DNA from: Porpolomopsis calyptriformis
Taxonomy: Eukaryota; Basidiomycota; Agaricomycetes; Agaricales; Hygrophoraceae
Reading direction: 5' to 3'
NCBI GenBank assembly: GCA_951640195.1
Contig: OX621166.1
Location: 922,501-986,500, forward strand
DNA length: 64,000 nucleotides
Shown: one piece after another, positions 1-10,573 of the stretch
Layout of the letters: each line of letters opens with the position of its first letter
Position numbering within the stretch: the stretch's first letter is position 1
The notes under the pieces: model-generated
Told to the model about the DNA's origin: nothing
The model's database searches: none
Seen by the model: only the letters and a program-made list of their open reading frames with translations
Made by a program: the position numbers and the translations under genes

Positions 1-51
1 GTATTCCCCTAGAGTCAAAAACAAAGCTGATGGACTCTCCCGCCGACCCGA
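1..51 (+). pseudogene. RNase H C-terminal end (family A), interrupted
   Basis: The frame reads the RNase H end signature VKNKADGLSRRPD and then stops abruptly at the inserted H LTR. The same sequence is uninterrupted at 46199-46251 in the full-length family A element. Coding resumes after the insertion at about 664. Confidence 0.75.
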
Positions 52-659
52 TAATACGTCTGCTTCGTGTATGAGAACTGAACACAGAACAAGGTGCGAG
101 GACAACTATAAAGAGTCTCGACACAGCCTATGATCGATAATCATGGAAAGAGAGTCTTTGATCATTCGCGAATGTGATCGATCAGGGAATCGGAGGAATT
201 GGAAGCTCGAAAGAGGAAGTCTTAGAAGATCTAGAGAGGATCTAGACTCGAGAGCAAGAGAGAAGCAAATATCTAACTTGTTGGATCACTTGCTACAATA
301 TACAGTATATATATCTTCTAGTACAAGGATCCCTTTGAATGTATATGATAAAAGGGGAGCCTCTCTAATGATCTAAGGCGAAAGTAGTGAATGGGAATGA
401 AGGAATCGAATGAAAAGGGAGAAATAGAAGAGAACTGGTGCCTTTGAATAGTGTCTTCCCTTTGATATACAAACTTTCATTCGCATTCGGAAACCTTCGA
501 TCGCGTTCGGAGTGTTCAATGATTCTCGAAGTCGTTCGGGACGTTCAGGAGCTATCAGGAGCATTCGGAGGGTTCGTGTTCGTGTTCGAAGGATTTGATA
601 GGTGTCTAGTATTTGTATAGTTGAATATACGGTGCTTAGGGGATGGAGGGGTCGTATCA
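52..659 (-). repeat. Solo LTR of family H
   Basis: This 608-bp sequence starts TAATACG and ends CGTATCA. It is a near copy of the LTR at 56459-57067, whose ends are the inverted pair TGATACG/CGTATCA. Flanks are CCGA (48-51) and CCAA (660-663), a 4-bp target duplication with one G-to-A transition, and removing the insertion rejoins the family A coding sequence. Strand is given as the sense of the H element at 56459. ORFs inside it are not genes. Confidence 0.88.
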
Positions 660-663
660 CCAA

Positions 664-2544
664 TCACCATCGAACAGAAAAAGAAGAATTAGAAGGTCAA
701 GCCCTCCTTCCTCCCAAACATTTCATCAATGCCATCATTTCCATGTCTGAACCCTCTTTCATGTCAAGACTTCATTTCCCCGACTTCAACCAAATCCCAG
801 AGGACATTCGCATCAAATTATCTAATCCCTCTTCTGGCTACTCCTTCACTGATGGAATTGTGAGAGATGCAGGAGATCGTATTGTCGTGCCAGCAGACGT
901 ATCACTACGCACAGAGGTAATTTGATTGACCCACTCCCTACCCCATGGAGGCCATCCCGGAATTGAGAAAACACGTGAGCTTGTGTTGCGGAACTACACC
1001 TAGAGTAGTGCTGCCCCTGATATCCGTGTATTCGTATTATCCTATCTGACCTCCCAACAAGTCAAGCTTTACCCTTCAAAGCCTGCAGGTCTTCTAGAAC
1101 CCACTCCCCCTTCATCTTGACCTTGGGAAGAAATCACCACCAATCTAATCATGGAACTCCCCCAATCATCTAGCTACAATGCTGTCCTAGTCATTGTCGA
1201 TCGCTTTACCAAACGCGCTCACTTTATCCCAACAACTTCAAACATCTCAGCAGAAGGAGTCACAAAGCTCTTCAGGGACAATGTATGGAAACACTACAGT
1301 TGGCCAAAGAAGATCATAACCAATCGAGGAACTTAATTCACTTCCAAATTCACGAAAGCTCTCAACACTCACTTGGGAATCATTTCCGGTCTATCCACCG
1401 CTTATCACCCCCAAACTGATGGTCAAACGGAACGCACCAATCAAGAACTTGAACAATACCTTTGTTTGTATACAAACTTTATGCAAGATGATTGGTCCAA
1501 CTGGCTATCTCTAGCTGAATTTGCGTATAACAACTGACTGTCACGGACACTTTTTTCTTTTTCCCTTTAGTCATACTTGATTAGTCTCCTTTCCGTTCAT
1601 CCTTCCGCTTTACCGTTTTATATATAGAGACTGATCACATGTACCTTCCTTCCGACTCTTCACGAGTCACGTTCCGTTTCCGTTATTCTTTTTGTGACTC
1701 TTCACTAGTCACATTCCGAATTCCGCTTTGTAATCGTACATACGACTGACTCATGGTGACTCAGGTAGTTAGTATATAAAGCCTGACCTCTAGTCAGTAG
1801 GTTAAGTTCGATTCCTAGTTAGCTCCCCCACTCTTTAGTTGAATTCCATTTCCCTCATCAGCCCCTCCAACGCGAGAAGTAAAACCCTTCGACTACCGAA
1901 TCATAACACTGACAACACTCCTTGACGAAATACACTCCTTTCTATCTCGATACTGGTCAACATCCTTTCATCCCATCCATTCCCACAACTTCTACCTCCA
2001 ATCCCGCAGCAGATGCCTTCCATGATCATCTCACAGAAGCCTGTGAAGAAGCCTCAAAAGCTCTAGAAGCAATGGCCGAAACCATGAAACGCTTCGCAGA
2101 TCGCAAACAGAAAGATACCCAACTCCAAATAGGTCAATTTGTTTATCTTGATACACGTAACCTAAAAACAGGTCATCCAACCCTCAAACTCAATGTCCGA
2201 TGCACTGGACCTTTCAAAATTCTAGAAAGAATTGGAAAAGTCTCTTATCACTTGGCCCTTCCCTTATCATAGAAAATTCATAACGTCTTTCACGTATTAC
2301 TCCTGAGACCCACTAATATCAATTCTGATCTCCATCCAGAAGAAGTGGATGATAATCTCTGTCCACCCCCAGATGTTATTCAAGAAAAAGAAGAATATGA
2401 GGTCGAACAAATTCTCCAACATCACAGGTCTACCCGATGTCACGCATATTTAGTCAAATGGGTCGGCTATCCCATCGAGGAAGCGACTTGGGAACCAAAG
2501 AAGAACCTACTCCATGCGAAAGAACGAATTCTAGAATACAAATG
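664..2544 (+). pseudogene. Integrase with C-terminal chromodomain (family A), degraded
   Basis: This encoded the RH-IN spacer, an HHCC zinc finger, the D,D,E catalytic core (RNase H fold strand transferase) and a chromodomain (about 2345-2544, YLVKWVGYPIEEATWE). Stops occur near 923, 1001, 1118 and 1334. The zinc-finger pair CLTC is YLTS here, and both catalytic aspartates read Asn (TTNLI for ADLI; ITNRG for ITDRG). The glutamate in [10 protein letters not shown] is kept. A solo A LTR with a perfect 5-bp duplication splits the core at 1539. It is clearly non-functional. Confidence 0.9.
1539..1908 (+). repeat. Solo LTR of family A
   Basis: 370 bp, TGTCACGG to TCATAACA, flanked by the perfect target duplication CTGAC (1534-1538 and 1909-1913). 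It contains TGACTCA motifs and a TATATAA box. Removing it with one CTGAC copy rejoins the integrase motif EFAYNN to QHSST. Confidence 0.97.
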
Positions 2545-2689
2545 ATCAATTCAAACAGCGACCTAACCACTCTTTCATGGTATCAACTCCCCTCATTTAT
2601 ATTTTTCACCTCCATCACCTTTTCCAAACTCCAACTGGTCCTTAAAATCTCTTTCGTCTCTGTCTTTCCCCCTCAAAATGAACATTACT

Positions 2690-3268
2690 ATGCCCACTGA
2701 ACGCTCTCACCAAACTGCCCGCAAATCTACTGGTGGTCGTCCACCCTGTGCTCCTCGCATGTCCACTGGAGGACAACCCCCTCGTCGCGCTCCCCCTCTG
2801 CTTGCTTCCACCTCCTCCACTTATAGTGAAGTTGAGCTCGCTGGACGGCTCTGGCAGCAAGATCACCATGAACAAAATTGGGCCCTCACCATGTGGCCGA
2901 ACAAAATCATCGCACTACCCATCCCACCTGAGCAGATCATCGAATTGTTGAAGAAGGACGTCGATCACTACAAAACCGAGATCGCGAGACTAAACAAGGA
3001 GTTGTACAATCAAGGATTGAGTTTGGATGGGAAGAGAAGAGCAAGTGAATATTGGCAGGAACAGGCCAAATATTGGGAGGCAAAACATGAGGAAGTCGCA
3101 AAGGTACTTCCCCATCTCGATTCCCCTGCTCCCCCTGTTTTCCCAGGTCCGCTCATCATCCCCCCTGGTTCGTCGTCGAACCCCATCGCCATCCCTGATA
3201 ATGACAACATCTCCCTGGCCAACATTATTTCCCTGTCAACCACCATCACTGACAAGGACTTATCTTAG
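2690..3268 (+). CDS. Third ORF of family A with histone H3-tail-like N-terminus
   Basis: A stop-free ORF lies between the chromodomain and the 3' LTR. I chose the ATG at 2690 because it is conserved in the second copy (47902); an in-frame ATG at 2678 exists only here. Residues 8-16 read QTARKSTGG, identical to histone H3 residues 5-13, followed by RPP and a partial repeat RMSTGGQPPRR. After a Ser/Pro/Ala linker comes a predicted coiled coil (about residues 88-140, QIIELLKKDVDHYKTEIARL and onwards), then a proline patch and an acidic Ser/Thr tail. There is no signal peptide or membrane segment, so it is not an envelope. Function is unknown; the H3 mimicry is a direct sequence match and its role is inference. 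Confidence 0.75.
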   Translation: MPTERSHQTARKSTGGRPPCAPRMSTGGQPPRRAPPLLASTSSTYSEVELAGRLWQQDHHEQNWALTMWPNKIIALPIPPEQIIELLKKDVDHYKTEIARLNKELYNQGLSLDGKRRASEYWQEQAKYWEAKHEEVAKVLPHLDSPAPPVFPGPLIIPPGSSSNPIAIPDNDNISLANIISLSTTITDKDLS

Positions 3269-3344
3269 TCCTTCCCCTCCACACCCATCAACATTCTCAA
3301 AGGCTACCTCGAATTTCAGGACGAAATTCCTTTTAGTGGGTATA

Positions 3345-3921
3345 TGTCATGGATACCTTTTTCCTTTTTCTTTCAGTCATACTTGATTAGTCTTTGTTCC
3401 ATTTATCCTTCTGCTTTACCACTTTATATATAGAGACTAGTCACATGCACCTTCTTTCCAACTGTTAAGAATTGCACTGGGAACGTACGCTTCTTGGCAA
3501 CGACTCAGACCACTGAGCCAAAATGTCGCAGAACTGGACTTACCCAGTTCGGTTGTTCCCAGTATATATATCAAGTTACACGTGACTGGCTGGAATCTGC
3601 TCGACGTGCATGAGAGACGGCTACAGGCGCGCTCGATCTCGTGTCTCGAATTTCAGATCCGTGACACCAACTCTTCACAAGTCACATTCCGTTTCCGTTA
3701 TTCTTTTCGTAACTCTTCACTAGTCACATTCCGTATTCCGCTTTGTAATCGTCCATACGACTGACTCATGCTGACTCAGGTAATTAGTATATAAGGCCTG
3801 ATCTCTAGTCAGTAGGTTAAGTTCGATTCCTAGTTAGCTCCCCCATTCTTTAGTCAAATTCATATTCCTCATCAGCCCCTCCAATGCGAGAAGTAAAACC
3901 TTCAACTACCGAAACATAACA
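3345..3921 (+). repeat. 3' LTR of the left family A element
   Basis: It begins TGTCATGG directly after a purine-rich stretch (about 3331-3344) and ends GAAACATAACA. Without the nested 204-bp insertion and its duplication it is 368 bp, matching other family A LTRs. It contains the TATA box and the AAGTTCGATTC segment complementary to the family's primer site. Confidence 0.92.
3463..3666. repeat. Short solo LTR-like insertion (family K)
   Basis: 204 bp starting TGTTAAGAATTG and ending CCGTGACA, flanked by perfect CCAAC duplications (3458-3462 and 3667-3671). TG...CA ends with TGTTA/TGACA near-inverted termini fit an LTR. There is no second copy in the window, so orientation and parent family are unknown. 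It could also be a small TRIM-like remnant. Confidence 0.8.
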
Positions 3922-4018
3922 GGTGGATAATGGCTTCTTGTCAGCAGCAACCTGCTGATGACTCTGTGCAGCCTTTGCATCCATGCAACTCTTCCCTCCA
4001 GGCTGCTCTGTGTCTTCC
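3922..4018. other. Short segment of older DNA between elements
   Basis: This 97-bp remnant joins to 11209 once the E element is removed. It carries one copy of the E target duplication CTTCC (4014-4018). I see no gene in it. Confidence 0.6.
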
Positions 4019-4273
4019 TGTTAGGTCTGAAGTTTCAGAGTTGAATTCGGAGATCAGAGTTGGATAAACAATGGGACTTAGTCGATATTCTGTCTACAGA
4101 TACAGGAAAAAATGTAGTACTTATATACCTGCTAGATAATTATATCTGAGACATAGTGACGATAGAGGATATTATAAGTAGGAAACATGTGAAAAGTACA
4201 GAGTATTCAGAGTTATTAGAGTAATCAGAGTTCATTAGAATTCATTGGAGTTCATCGGAACTAGGATGTAACA
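4019..4273 (-). repeat. 3' LTR of family E
   Basis: 255 bp. On the minus strand the adjoining inner sequence (4274-4290) is purine-rich (AAGAAGGAGATAC), as expected for a polypurine tract. The right LTR lacks about 20 bp of this sequence. Confidence 0.9.
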
Positions 4274-4402
4274 GTATCTCCTTCTTAAGGGTGAGCCCTC
4301 AAGACTGCATATTGGACTTGACCATATTTGGTAATAACCAAGAAATCAGAGTTTTGGAATGTGGCAGATTTCGGAGAATCATTGGAGTTTGAAATCAGAA
4401 CA

Positions 4403-4409
4403 TATATAA
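4403..4409 (+). promoter_or_regulatory. TATA box of the antisense gene in element E
   Basis: TATATAA lies 34 nt before the ATG at 4443, on the strand opposite to gag-pol. It is inside the element, 130 bp from the 3' LTR, so the antisense gene appears to have its own promoter. Confidence 0.5.
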
Positions 4410-4442
4410 TAAGGTCTGATAGACCACTCTTCTTTATTAACA

Positions 4443-5226
4443 ATGCCTACTCGCGACAAACTTCAAGCCCAACTTGTGCAGCTGCAAGCTCAGCTCAAAA
4501 ATGAAGAATGATGAGAGTGCGAGGAAGTGGAGAAATGAGCAGAGGAGGCCCAGAGGGTGGAGGAAGAGCATCAGTTAGCAGAGGAGCGATAGGTGGCCAA
4601 AAAGGCTACTAAAGCTGCAAAAAAGGAGGCAGAAAGGAGGGCAAAGAAGGTGGCTCGAACAGCGGAGCAGGTGGAGATGATGGCAGAGGAGAGATCAGGG
4701 CAAGAGGCCTTGATCAGAAGGCTATAAGTATTTTCTCTTTTATCCACTTTATTCTGGAGTTGACTAGAGTTCATTTAGGAGGGCTCTATGCAAGCCTTGC
4801 ATCAGAAAAGGGAGCGCAGAGGAGTGCGTGTGGCCAACCAGACAGGGGAAGGCCTGGAGTTGCACTGCCTGTTAACATGTGAAGGGGAAGTGTTGGGTTG
4901 GGGAAGAACCCGTAAAGAGAAAATGCACCCAGAGTGCCACAGAGGAACTGGAGCATGGAGAAAAAAGGCGACAAGGAAATGTGGAGTTGGCAGAGATGGC
5001 AAATTTGAGGGAGGAGTTGCAAGGAGTTTGGGGGGAGATGAGGAAGATGAGGATAGAGATGAAGAGAATGAGGGAGTCTATAGAGAGGACTGAGGAGTTG
5101 CTGGATGGGGATTACAAAGATAGTGGAGAAAGTGGAGAAAGTTCAGAGGTATTAGAGGAGTCAGAGATGTCGGAGGAGGGGGAAATACCCATAAGGGATA
5201 TAGAATTAGTCCTTTCAATGGAATAG
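4443..5226 (+). pseudogene. Antisense gene of element E: coiled coil, Zn2Cys6-like cluster, coiled coil
   Basis: It runs opposite to gag-pol, starting 170 nt inside the 3' LTR. The first exon (from MPTRDKLQAQL) is a Lys/Glu/Ala coiled coil with four or five premature TGA/TAG codons. An intron of about 50 nt probably ends at the TTTAG near 4778. The second exon has cysteines at 4789, 4798, 4825, 4861, 4870 and 4891 (C-x2-C-x8-C-x11-C-x2-C-x6-C, with a TAA at 4873), then an open 115-codon coiled coil and acidic tail ending at 5226. The plan matches the intact antisense gene of element H at 57235. Function is unknown; nucleic-acid or protein binding is a guess. Confidence 0.65.
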
Positions 5227-5273
5227 ATAATGATTTTTTGAATTGAAGAAAAAATAAATAAGAGTGAAAGGAT

Positions 5274-7187
5274 TCAATAATCAGGTCTGGGTTTCTCTGG
5301 ATAAGTGGAGTGGAACTCTGAGACAAGTTCCAAAGCATGTCCTAGCTCAGTAGCGAGGATCCATGAGGTTTCTTCATCGGTACCTTTATAGCCTTCCCAA
5401 TGAACTAAATACAATAATTTGCATAAGCGATGCCTGTTATCAATTTTCAAGTCTAGGATTTTGGAGATCTCAAACTCCAGTTCTCCGTCTATGATTACTG
5501 GAGGAGGCTGAGGTTGTACTCGGTTTGGAATTGTATTCAGTGAGGCTGGTTCCAACTGTGATACATGAAAGACAGGATGGATAGCTTTCATGGAATTAGG
5601 CAAATGGAGAGTATAGGAATGGGTTCCAACTCAGGCAATAACTTTGAAAGGACCTAAGTTCTTCTCTGAGAGTTTCTTGGAGGGTCTGGTAGTTTGGAAA
5701 AACTTGGCCTTTACAAAGGCTTGAGTTCCTATTTTGAAATCAGGGGCTGGAATGCGCTTTAAGTCAGTGTAGTGCTGATAATGCTTTTGAGCTTTGGAGA
5801 TGGTATTTTGGAGTTTGGAGTGGAGTTCATCCAAATCAACAGCTAGTTCTCTGGCTCGAATGGAAGTAAGATCACGCTCAGGGTGTACTGAAATATTTGG
5901 ATGATAACCCTTGTTGGCAAAAAAAGGGGATATCCCAGTAGTAGCATTTAGAGCATTGTTATACGCAAATTCCGCAATAGCCAGGAGATGGGACCAGTTG
6001 TCCTGTTGATAGTTACAATACATCCATAGGTATTGCTCCAAGGTTTGATTGACTCATTCAGTTTGTCCGTCACCTTCTGGATGATACCCAGAGGTAAAAT
6101 GGAGACACATGTTAAGGACTTTACCCAATGACCAGAAAAAGTGGGAAACGAATTCCAAGCCTCAGTCACAGGTGACATGTGAAGGAACTCCATGTTTGGA
6201 GAATAGATGGACAAGGAAAAGTTGAGCGAGTTGAGGAGCAGTAATGGTGTCGAAGGTTGGTATGAAAATAGCTTGTTTGGAGAATCAATCAACAATGACA
6301 AGAATGGTGGAGAATCCATTGGAGTTAGGGAGTTGCTTGATGAAATCCATGGAGATGGAATTCCAAGGCTTCTCCGGAATTAGGAGTTGCTTGAGCAAAC
6401 CTGTTAGGTGCGAAGCAGGACTCAGGTCTTCACTCTGGGAGGTCCAATGTGGGTCTTAGCCAATGCAAACAAGAAGTTGGCAAGTCCAAGTTGTGGTTCA
6501 ACCTAGAGAAGTACAAGCAATTCCGAGCTGCCTATATTTACCCTAGCTGAGTCCGAAAATGTGATTATGTAATCAATCCATGGAATGATTGTGTAAGCAA
6601 TGATTAAGTGTAAAAGATAAGATAAGAAAGATAAGAAGGAGTGACAAATGTCACACTTGTGACCATGACTCGACCGGTCGGGTAACGGTCACGTTGTGAC
6701 AGCGTGACAATTGCAGTATCGAAAATGATAGTAAAGAGAACTGGCACACAGAAAGGAAATAATAACCAAAAAAGAGACTCATCGTAACAAAACCATTAGG
6801 TCAATGGCAAGGGATTTTGGACCTAGCACACATAGTACAGGAGTTACAGTAATCCTTTACAAAGGTCTGGAGTTCCAGCCAAGTGTATTCTCATCAGATC
6901 AATTCAAGCATTTTGTTTTAACCAAAATGACTAGCAATTGGATGATTATGTTTCATATGCAAAATTTGAAGTCATAAGTCATCTACATTGGGCACATAGA
7001 TATAACCATTGTGACAAAGGAAACTGGAAGTGTTGATAGCCCATTGGAGATTGGAGTTGGTATCAGAGTTGAACTCTGCAACCTTCAGATGCTCCATAGC
7101 CACTGGATCATCACAAAGTGAATTCCAAATTCTCGAGTGGAGGGAGTCTACATCCATAATGAATGCAACCTTTAACACTGGATCCAA
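5274..7187 (-). pseudogene. Integrase with C-terminal chromodomain (family E), degraded
   Basis: On the minus strand: an HHCC zinc finger (HNHPIASHFG ... CNSCTMC), parts of the catalytic core (DGQTE, EFAYNN), the GPF/Y-type module (KNLGPFKVI) and a chromodomain (about 5283-5470, LLYLVHWEGYKGTDEETSW). The second catalytic Asp region reads THVTCD followed by a stop. Frameshifts and stops occur throughout, and the solo F LTR splits it at 6402. Confidence 0.85.
6402..6789 (+). repeat. Solo LTR of family F (copy 1)
   Basis: 388 bp, TGTTAGGTGCGAAG to CATCGTAACA, with perfect AAACC duplications (6397-6401 and 6790-6794). It contains a long imperfect palindrome (GTGAC ... ACCGGT ... GTCAC). No internal region of family F occurs in the window, so the strand is arbitrary: same sense as the copy at 11734, opposite to the copy at 40262. 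Confidence 0.93.
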
Positions 7188-7199
7188 TAAGGATAAAGC

Positions 7200-8684
7200 T
7201 CATAGGGATGAAGCCAGTTGCTCTGAGGTAAAAACTGGTTGGAGATTCTGAGGATTGATACTGGCATAGTCACTATCTCCCTCTTTAGGATTGATGTCAT
7301 ATTGATGTGTTAAGAAGTCCGGTTTTGCTCCAAGTTTTCCAGGGCAAAAACGAATGATGAGATTAAAGCCCGATAAAAATTCAGACCAATGAGCTTGACG
7401 TCGTGATAGGAGTTTGGTCGTAGAAAAGTATACCAAATTCTTGTGATCAGTAACAATATCAACTGGGTCAGAAGAGCCTTTAAGGTAATGACGCCAGTTG
7501 TGAAAACTATCATGAATGGCTAATAGCTCCTTGTCATGGATATCATAGTTCAACTCTGGCAGAGTTAAAGTCTGAGAGTAGAATGCAATGGGATGTAATG
7601 ATTCATCATCTGTGTAAGTTGATAGAATGCCTGCTATAGCGTAATTGGAGGCATCTGTTTCTACTACCAGACATGATCCTGGAGTGAAATTGACAAGAAC
7701 TGGAGTGGAAGTGAAGGCCTGCTTCAGAGATTCAAACCCAAATTTGCATTGAGTATTGAAATTCCACAGAACATTTTTCCAGGTTAGTCACATAAGCGGA
7801 GATACTAATCCCCAGTAGTTGTTGATAAAATGCCTATAGAAATTTCCAAAACCTAAGAACAACTGGATATCCTTGATTTTCCAGGGTTCCGGCCAATCCA
7901 GGATAATTTGAACTTTGGCAGGGTCCATGGTAATTCCACCAGGGGAAAGGATAAATCCAAGGTATTCAATCGTATCTTGATGGAAGAAACATTTCTCCAA
8001 TTTTCCAAAAAGACTGTTAAGTCGGAGTCTTTGGAGCACCTCGCGGAGATGTCTCCAGTGATCCTCAATATTATCCAAGTAGACAAGGATATCATCAAGA
8101 TACACTACAACGGAGACATCAGAGGTTGGAGAAGATTTCATTCATAAAACATTGAAATGTTGATGGGGCATTGCATAGACCTAAGGGCATAACCAAGAAC
8201 TCAAAAGCACCATACCTGGGATGGAAAGTGGTTTTCCATTCATCCCCTTCCGCAATCCATACATTGAAGTATCCAATTCACAGATCAATTTTGGTGTAGA
8301 TACGACCTTTGCTGGCATAGTCTAGGAGATTGGAGATGAGCGGAAGTGGGTAACAATCCTTCTTGGTGATTTTATTGATGCCTCGATATAGTCCACGCAT
8401 AAACATAAGGAACCATCTTTCTTGCAGATGAAAATGATCAGAGTACTGCCCAGAGATCCAGAGGAATGTATCCAACCTTTACTTAGGTGCTCATCCAAGA
8501 ATATACAAAGGGCTTCTTGTTCCGCAACAGAAAGAGAATAGATGCATCCCACTGGAGGTGTCATACCTTCCTCTAGATCAATATGGTGATTGCTATAATG
8601 ATAAGGAGGAAGACATTTAGATTTTCCTTCACTGAAAACATCAGCATAATCATGATATTCCAGAGGACCTTTCACATAAAACAT
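7200..8684 (-). pseudogene. Reverse transcriptase-RNase H (family E), degraded
   Basis: On the minus strand the RT reads the primer-grip and palm region and the catalytic motif YLDDILVYLDN (about 8090), then SPGGITMDPAKV and the connection domain. RNase H ends near 7200-7553 with NYDIHDKELLAI and a degraded tail. Several frameshifts and stops occur (for example near 8276 and 8145). The YxDD box itself is intact. Confidence 0.88.
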
Positions 8685-8768
8685 AGGGTCTGGAGGAACA
8701 TCAGAGATCTTGATGGAGCGCGCTTTTGAAATATCAGCAGCTTGAAGAACAAATGACTGAGATCCTTC

Positions 8769-9323
8769 CTACTTGCTAGCATGTACAAATGCGGCTGCCG
8801 AAATAATGGACACATGAGGAAGTGAAGTCAGAGTCGGAGTCAGAGCTGGAGGGTCAAGCGGAGTTGTGTCAGAGAGCATAGTTGTCAACAATGAAGATGA
8901 ATACATCAGTTTTGGTGTCCTGAATGAAATACTGCTTGTAACCCAGTCAATCAACAGATTGTAGCGGGTATGCCAGTTGAATCCAAGAACAGCAGAACAA
9001 GATGCATCCAACAGAGTGACCAAAAACTCAATATCTAGAGTTTCTCCAGACAGAAATAGGATAGGGAGAATAACTCCCGCATCAATAGTTCTCCCTTGAG
9101 ATTCATCAAATAATCAGAGTTGCTTTGGAGGAAGTGGAGATGTTTTGAGCTTGTTTTGATAGACAAAGTCAGAGTCCAAGAAAAAATGTGTGGATCCTGA
9201 ATTGATAAGAGTCAGAATAGATAATGAATCAATAAATAAAGTAATCAAAAAGGAATTAGAGCAAGGAATAGAAGCATTGAGCTTTACAATAGAAGATGCA
9301 GGAACAGTTTCAATGCAGTCCAC
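8769..9323 (-). pseudogene. Retropepsin-like protease region (family E), degraded
   Basis: The minus-strand frame at 9114-9323 reads LINSGSTHFFLDS; the catalytic DSG motif is NSG, a G-to-A transition of the catalytic Asp. The segment 8769-9023 (DASCSAVLGFNWH) is the rest of the protease and linker to RT. It is not functional. Confidence 0.75.
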
Positions 9324-9333
9324 ATTCCATGTC

Positions 9334-10550
9334 TCATGCAGACTGCCTCCTATTTTTCTGGAGCAGCTGAAGAGGCGCTTGGAATAGGAGCAGGAGATTC
9401 CTGAGTGGGTGGTTCAGCAACAGTAGTGGCACATCCAGAAGCCTTCTTTGAAGCAGAGGAACCAGACCTTGGACATTCCTTTGCCATATGACCTGGGGAT
9501 CCACAAAACACAAGTTGTTATCCAAATGGCATTTTTGTTTGGCCAGAGTAAGCTTTCCATCTTTTCCAAGCTTATTAGAAAGGTTAGGACGTTTCAGAGT
9601 TGAGGTAGTCGGGGTGGATTTCATAGGAGTCTTTTTGAAAGTAGAAGGTGTCGTTGGAGTTGAAGGTGGTTTAGGAGCATGACTGGAGTCCTGCTTAAGC
9701 TCTCCTTTACATTCCAAATACCTAGCATCAATTGTTTGAGCTAACTCCTTCATAGCTACCAATGTGGCTGGTTTTCTAACTTGAGACATTTGATCCTTGA
9801 TTCGATCTGGAAGACCATGGTAAAAGATATACCATAGTGCTCCAATGTCCCATTGGACTTGAACTGCTAGCCTATTGAAGTGCACAATATATTTGGCGAT
9901 CCGTTGATTATTGAACATCTTCAAAGATTCCAATTCTGCTTTGGCAGTTCCTACTAGATCCAAAGGTCCAAATTAGTCCTGTAACTTGGAGCAGAACTCC
10001 GAGAAGTCTAAGAGGAACAATGGAGGGTTAGGAATAGTCTCCAAAAGGTAAGGTTCAAAAAAAGATAATGCCATTCCCTTCAGAAACAACATAGCATAAT
10101 TGACCTTAGCTTCATTGGAAGTAAACGCAGAAGGCCTATCCTTGAAATTCAATTGAAGTTGAACCAGGAAAGGTCGGAGTTTCATCAGATCAGAGCCATC
10201 AAAAGGATTAGGCTCTCAGACTTTGGATTTTATAGGTTTAGCTCCAGAAGAAGCTTGAGCGATGGTGGCAATATTTTGAAAAGCCATAATCAATCTCTCT
10301 TCAGCTGTCTCCTGTTCCGGAGCTTCTTGAGCTGGCTGGACTTGAGGTGTTTCTTCAACCGAAGTTGATACTTGACCTTGAGTAGTCCACAGAGTTACAG
10401 GTTGTAATGGATTTTCTCAATCATGAAAAGTAGTAGGGAGCCTTTCAGATATATGCATAGTCAGAGACACAGGACTTGTTTCAGAGTTGGTTGGAGATAA
10501 TCGACCTCTAGTTGAAAATCCTGTGAAACATTCAAGAGTACGTTGTGTCA
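9334..10550 (-). pseudogene. Gag (family E), degraded
   Basis: A minus-strand ATG at 10548-10550 opens MTQRTLECFTGFSTRG. The capsid region follows (PNPFDGSDLMKLRPFLVQLQ, then 9334-9963), a Thr/Pro/Lys-rich linker, and near 9480 a partial zinc knuckle (FCGSPGHMAKEC) whose first Cys is missing from that frame. Stops occur near 10425 and 9973, and there is a frameshift before the knuckle. Confidence 0.8.
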
Positions 10551-10573
10551 TTGTGAATAAAAACCCAAGCTAG

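Larger units (their letters stand above)
1..3921 (+). mobile_element. Ty3/gypsy family A element, 3' portion
   Basis: The left end lies outside the window. From left to right it holds the last codons of RNase H, the RH-IN spacer, integrase, a chromodomain, a third ORF and the 3' LTR. It is collinear with the complete family A element at 42256-48929. It is interrupted by a solo H LTR (52-659), a solo A LTR (1539-1908) and, inside its own LTR, a 204-bp solo LTR (3463-3666). The pol part is dead through nonsense and missense transitions, whereas the third ORF is open. Confidence 0.9.

Noticed and set aside
373..663. Minus-strand ORFs inside the H LTR (also 56772-57104)
   Set aside because: They lie in LTR sequence, contain TTCG repeat translations and have no conserved domain.
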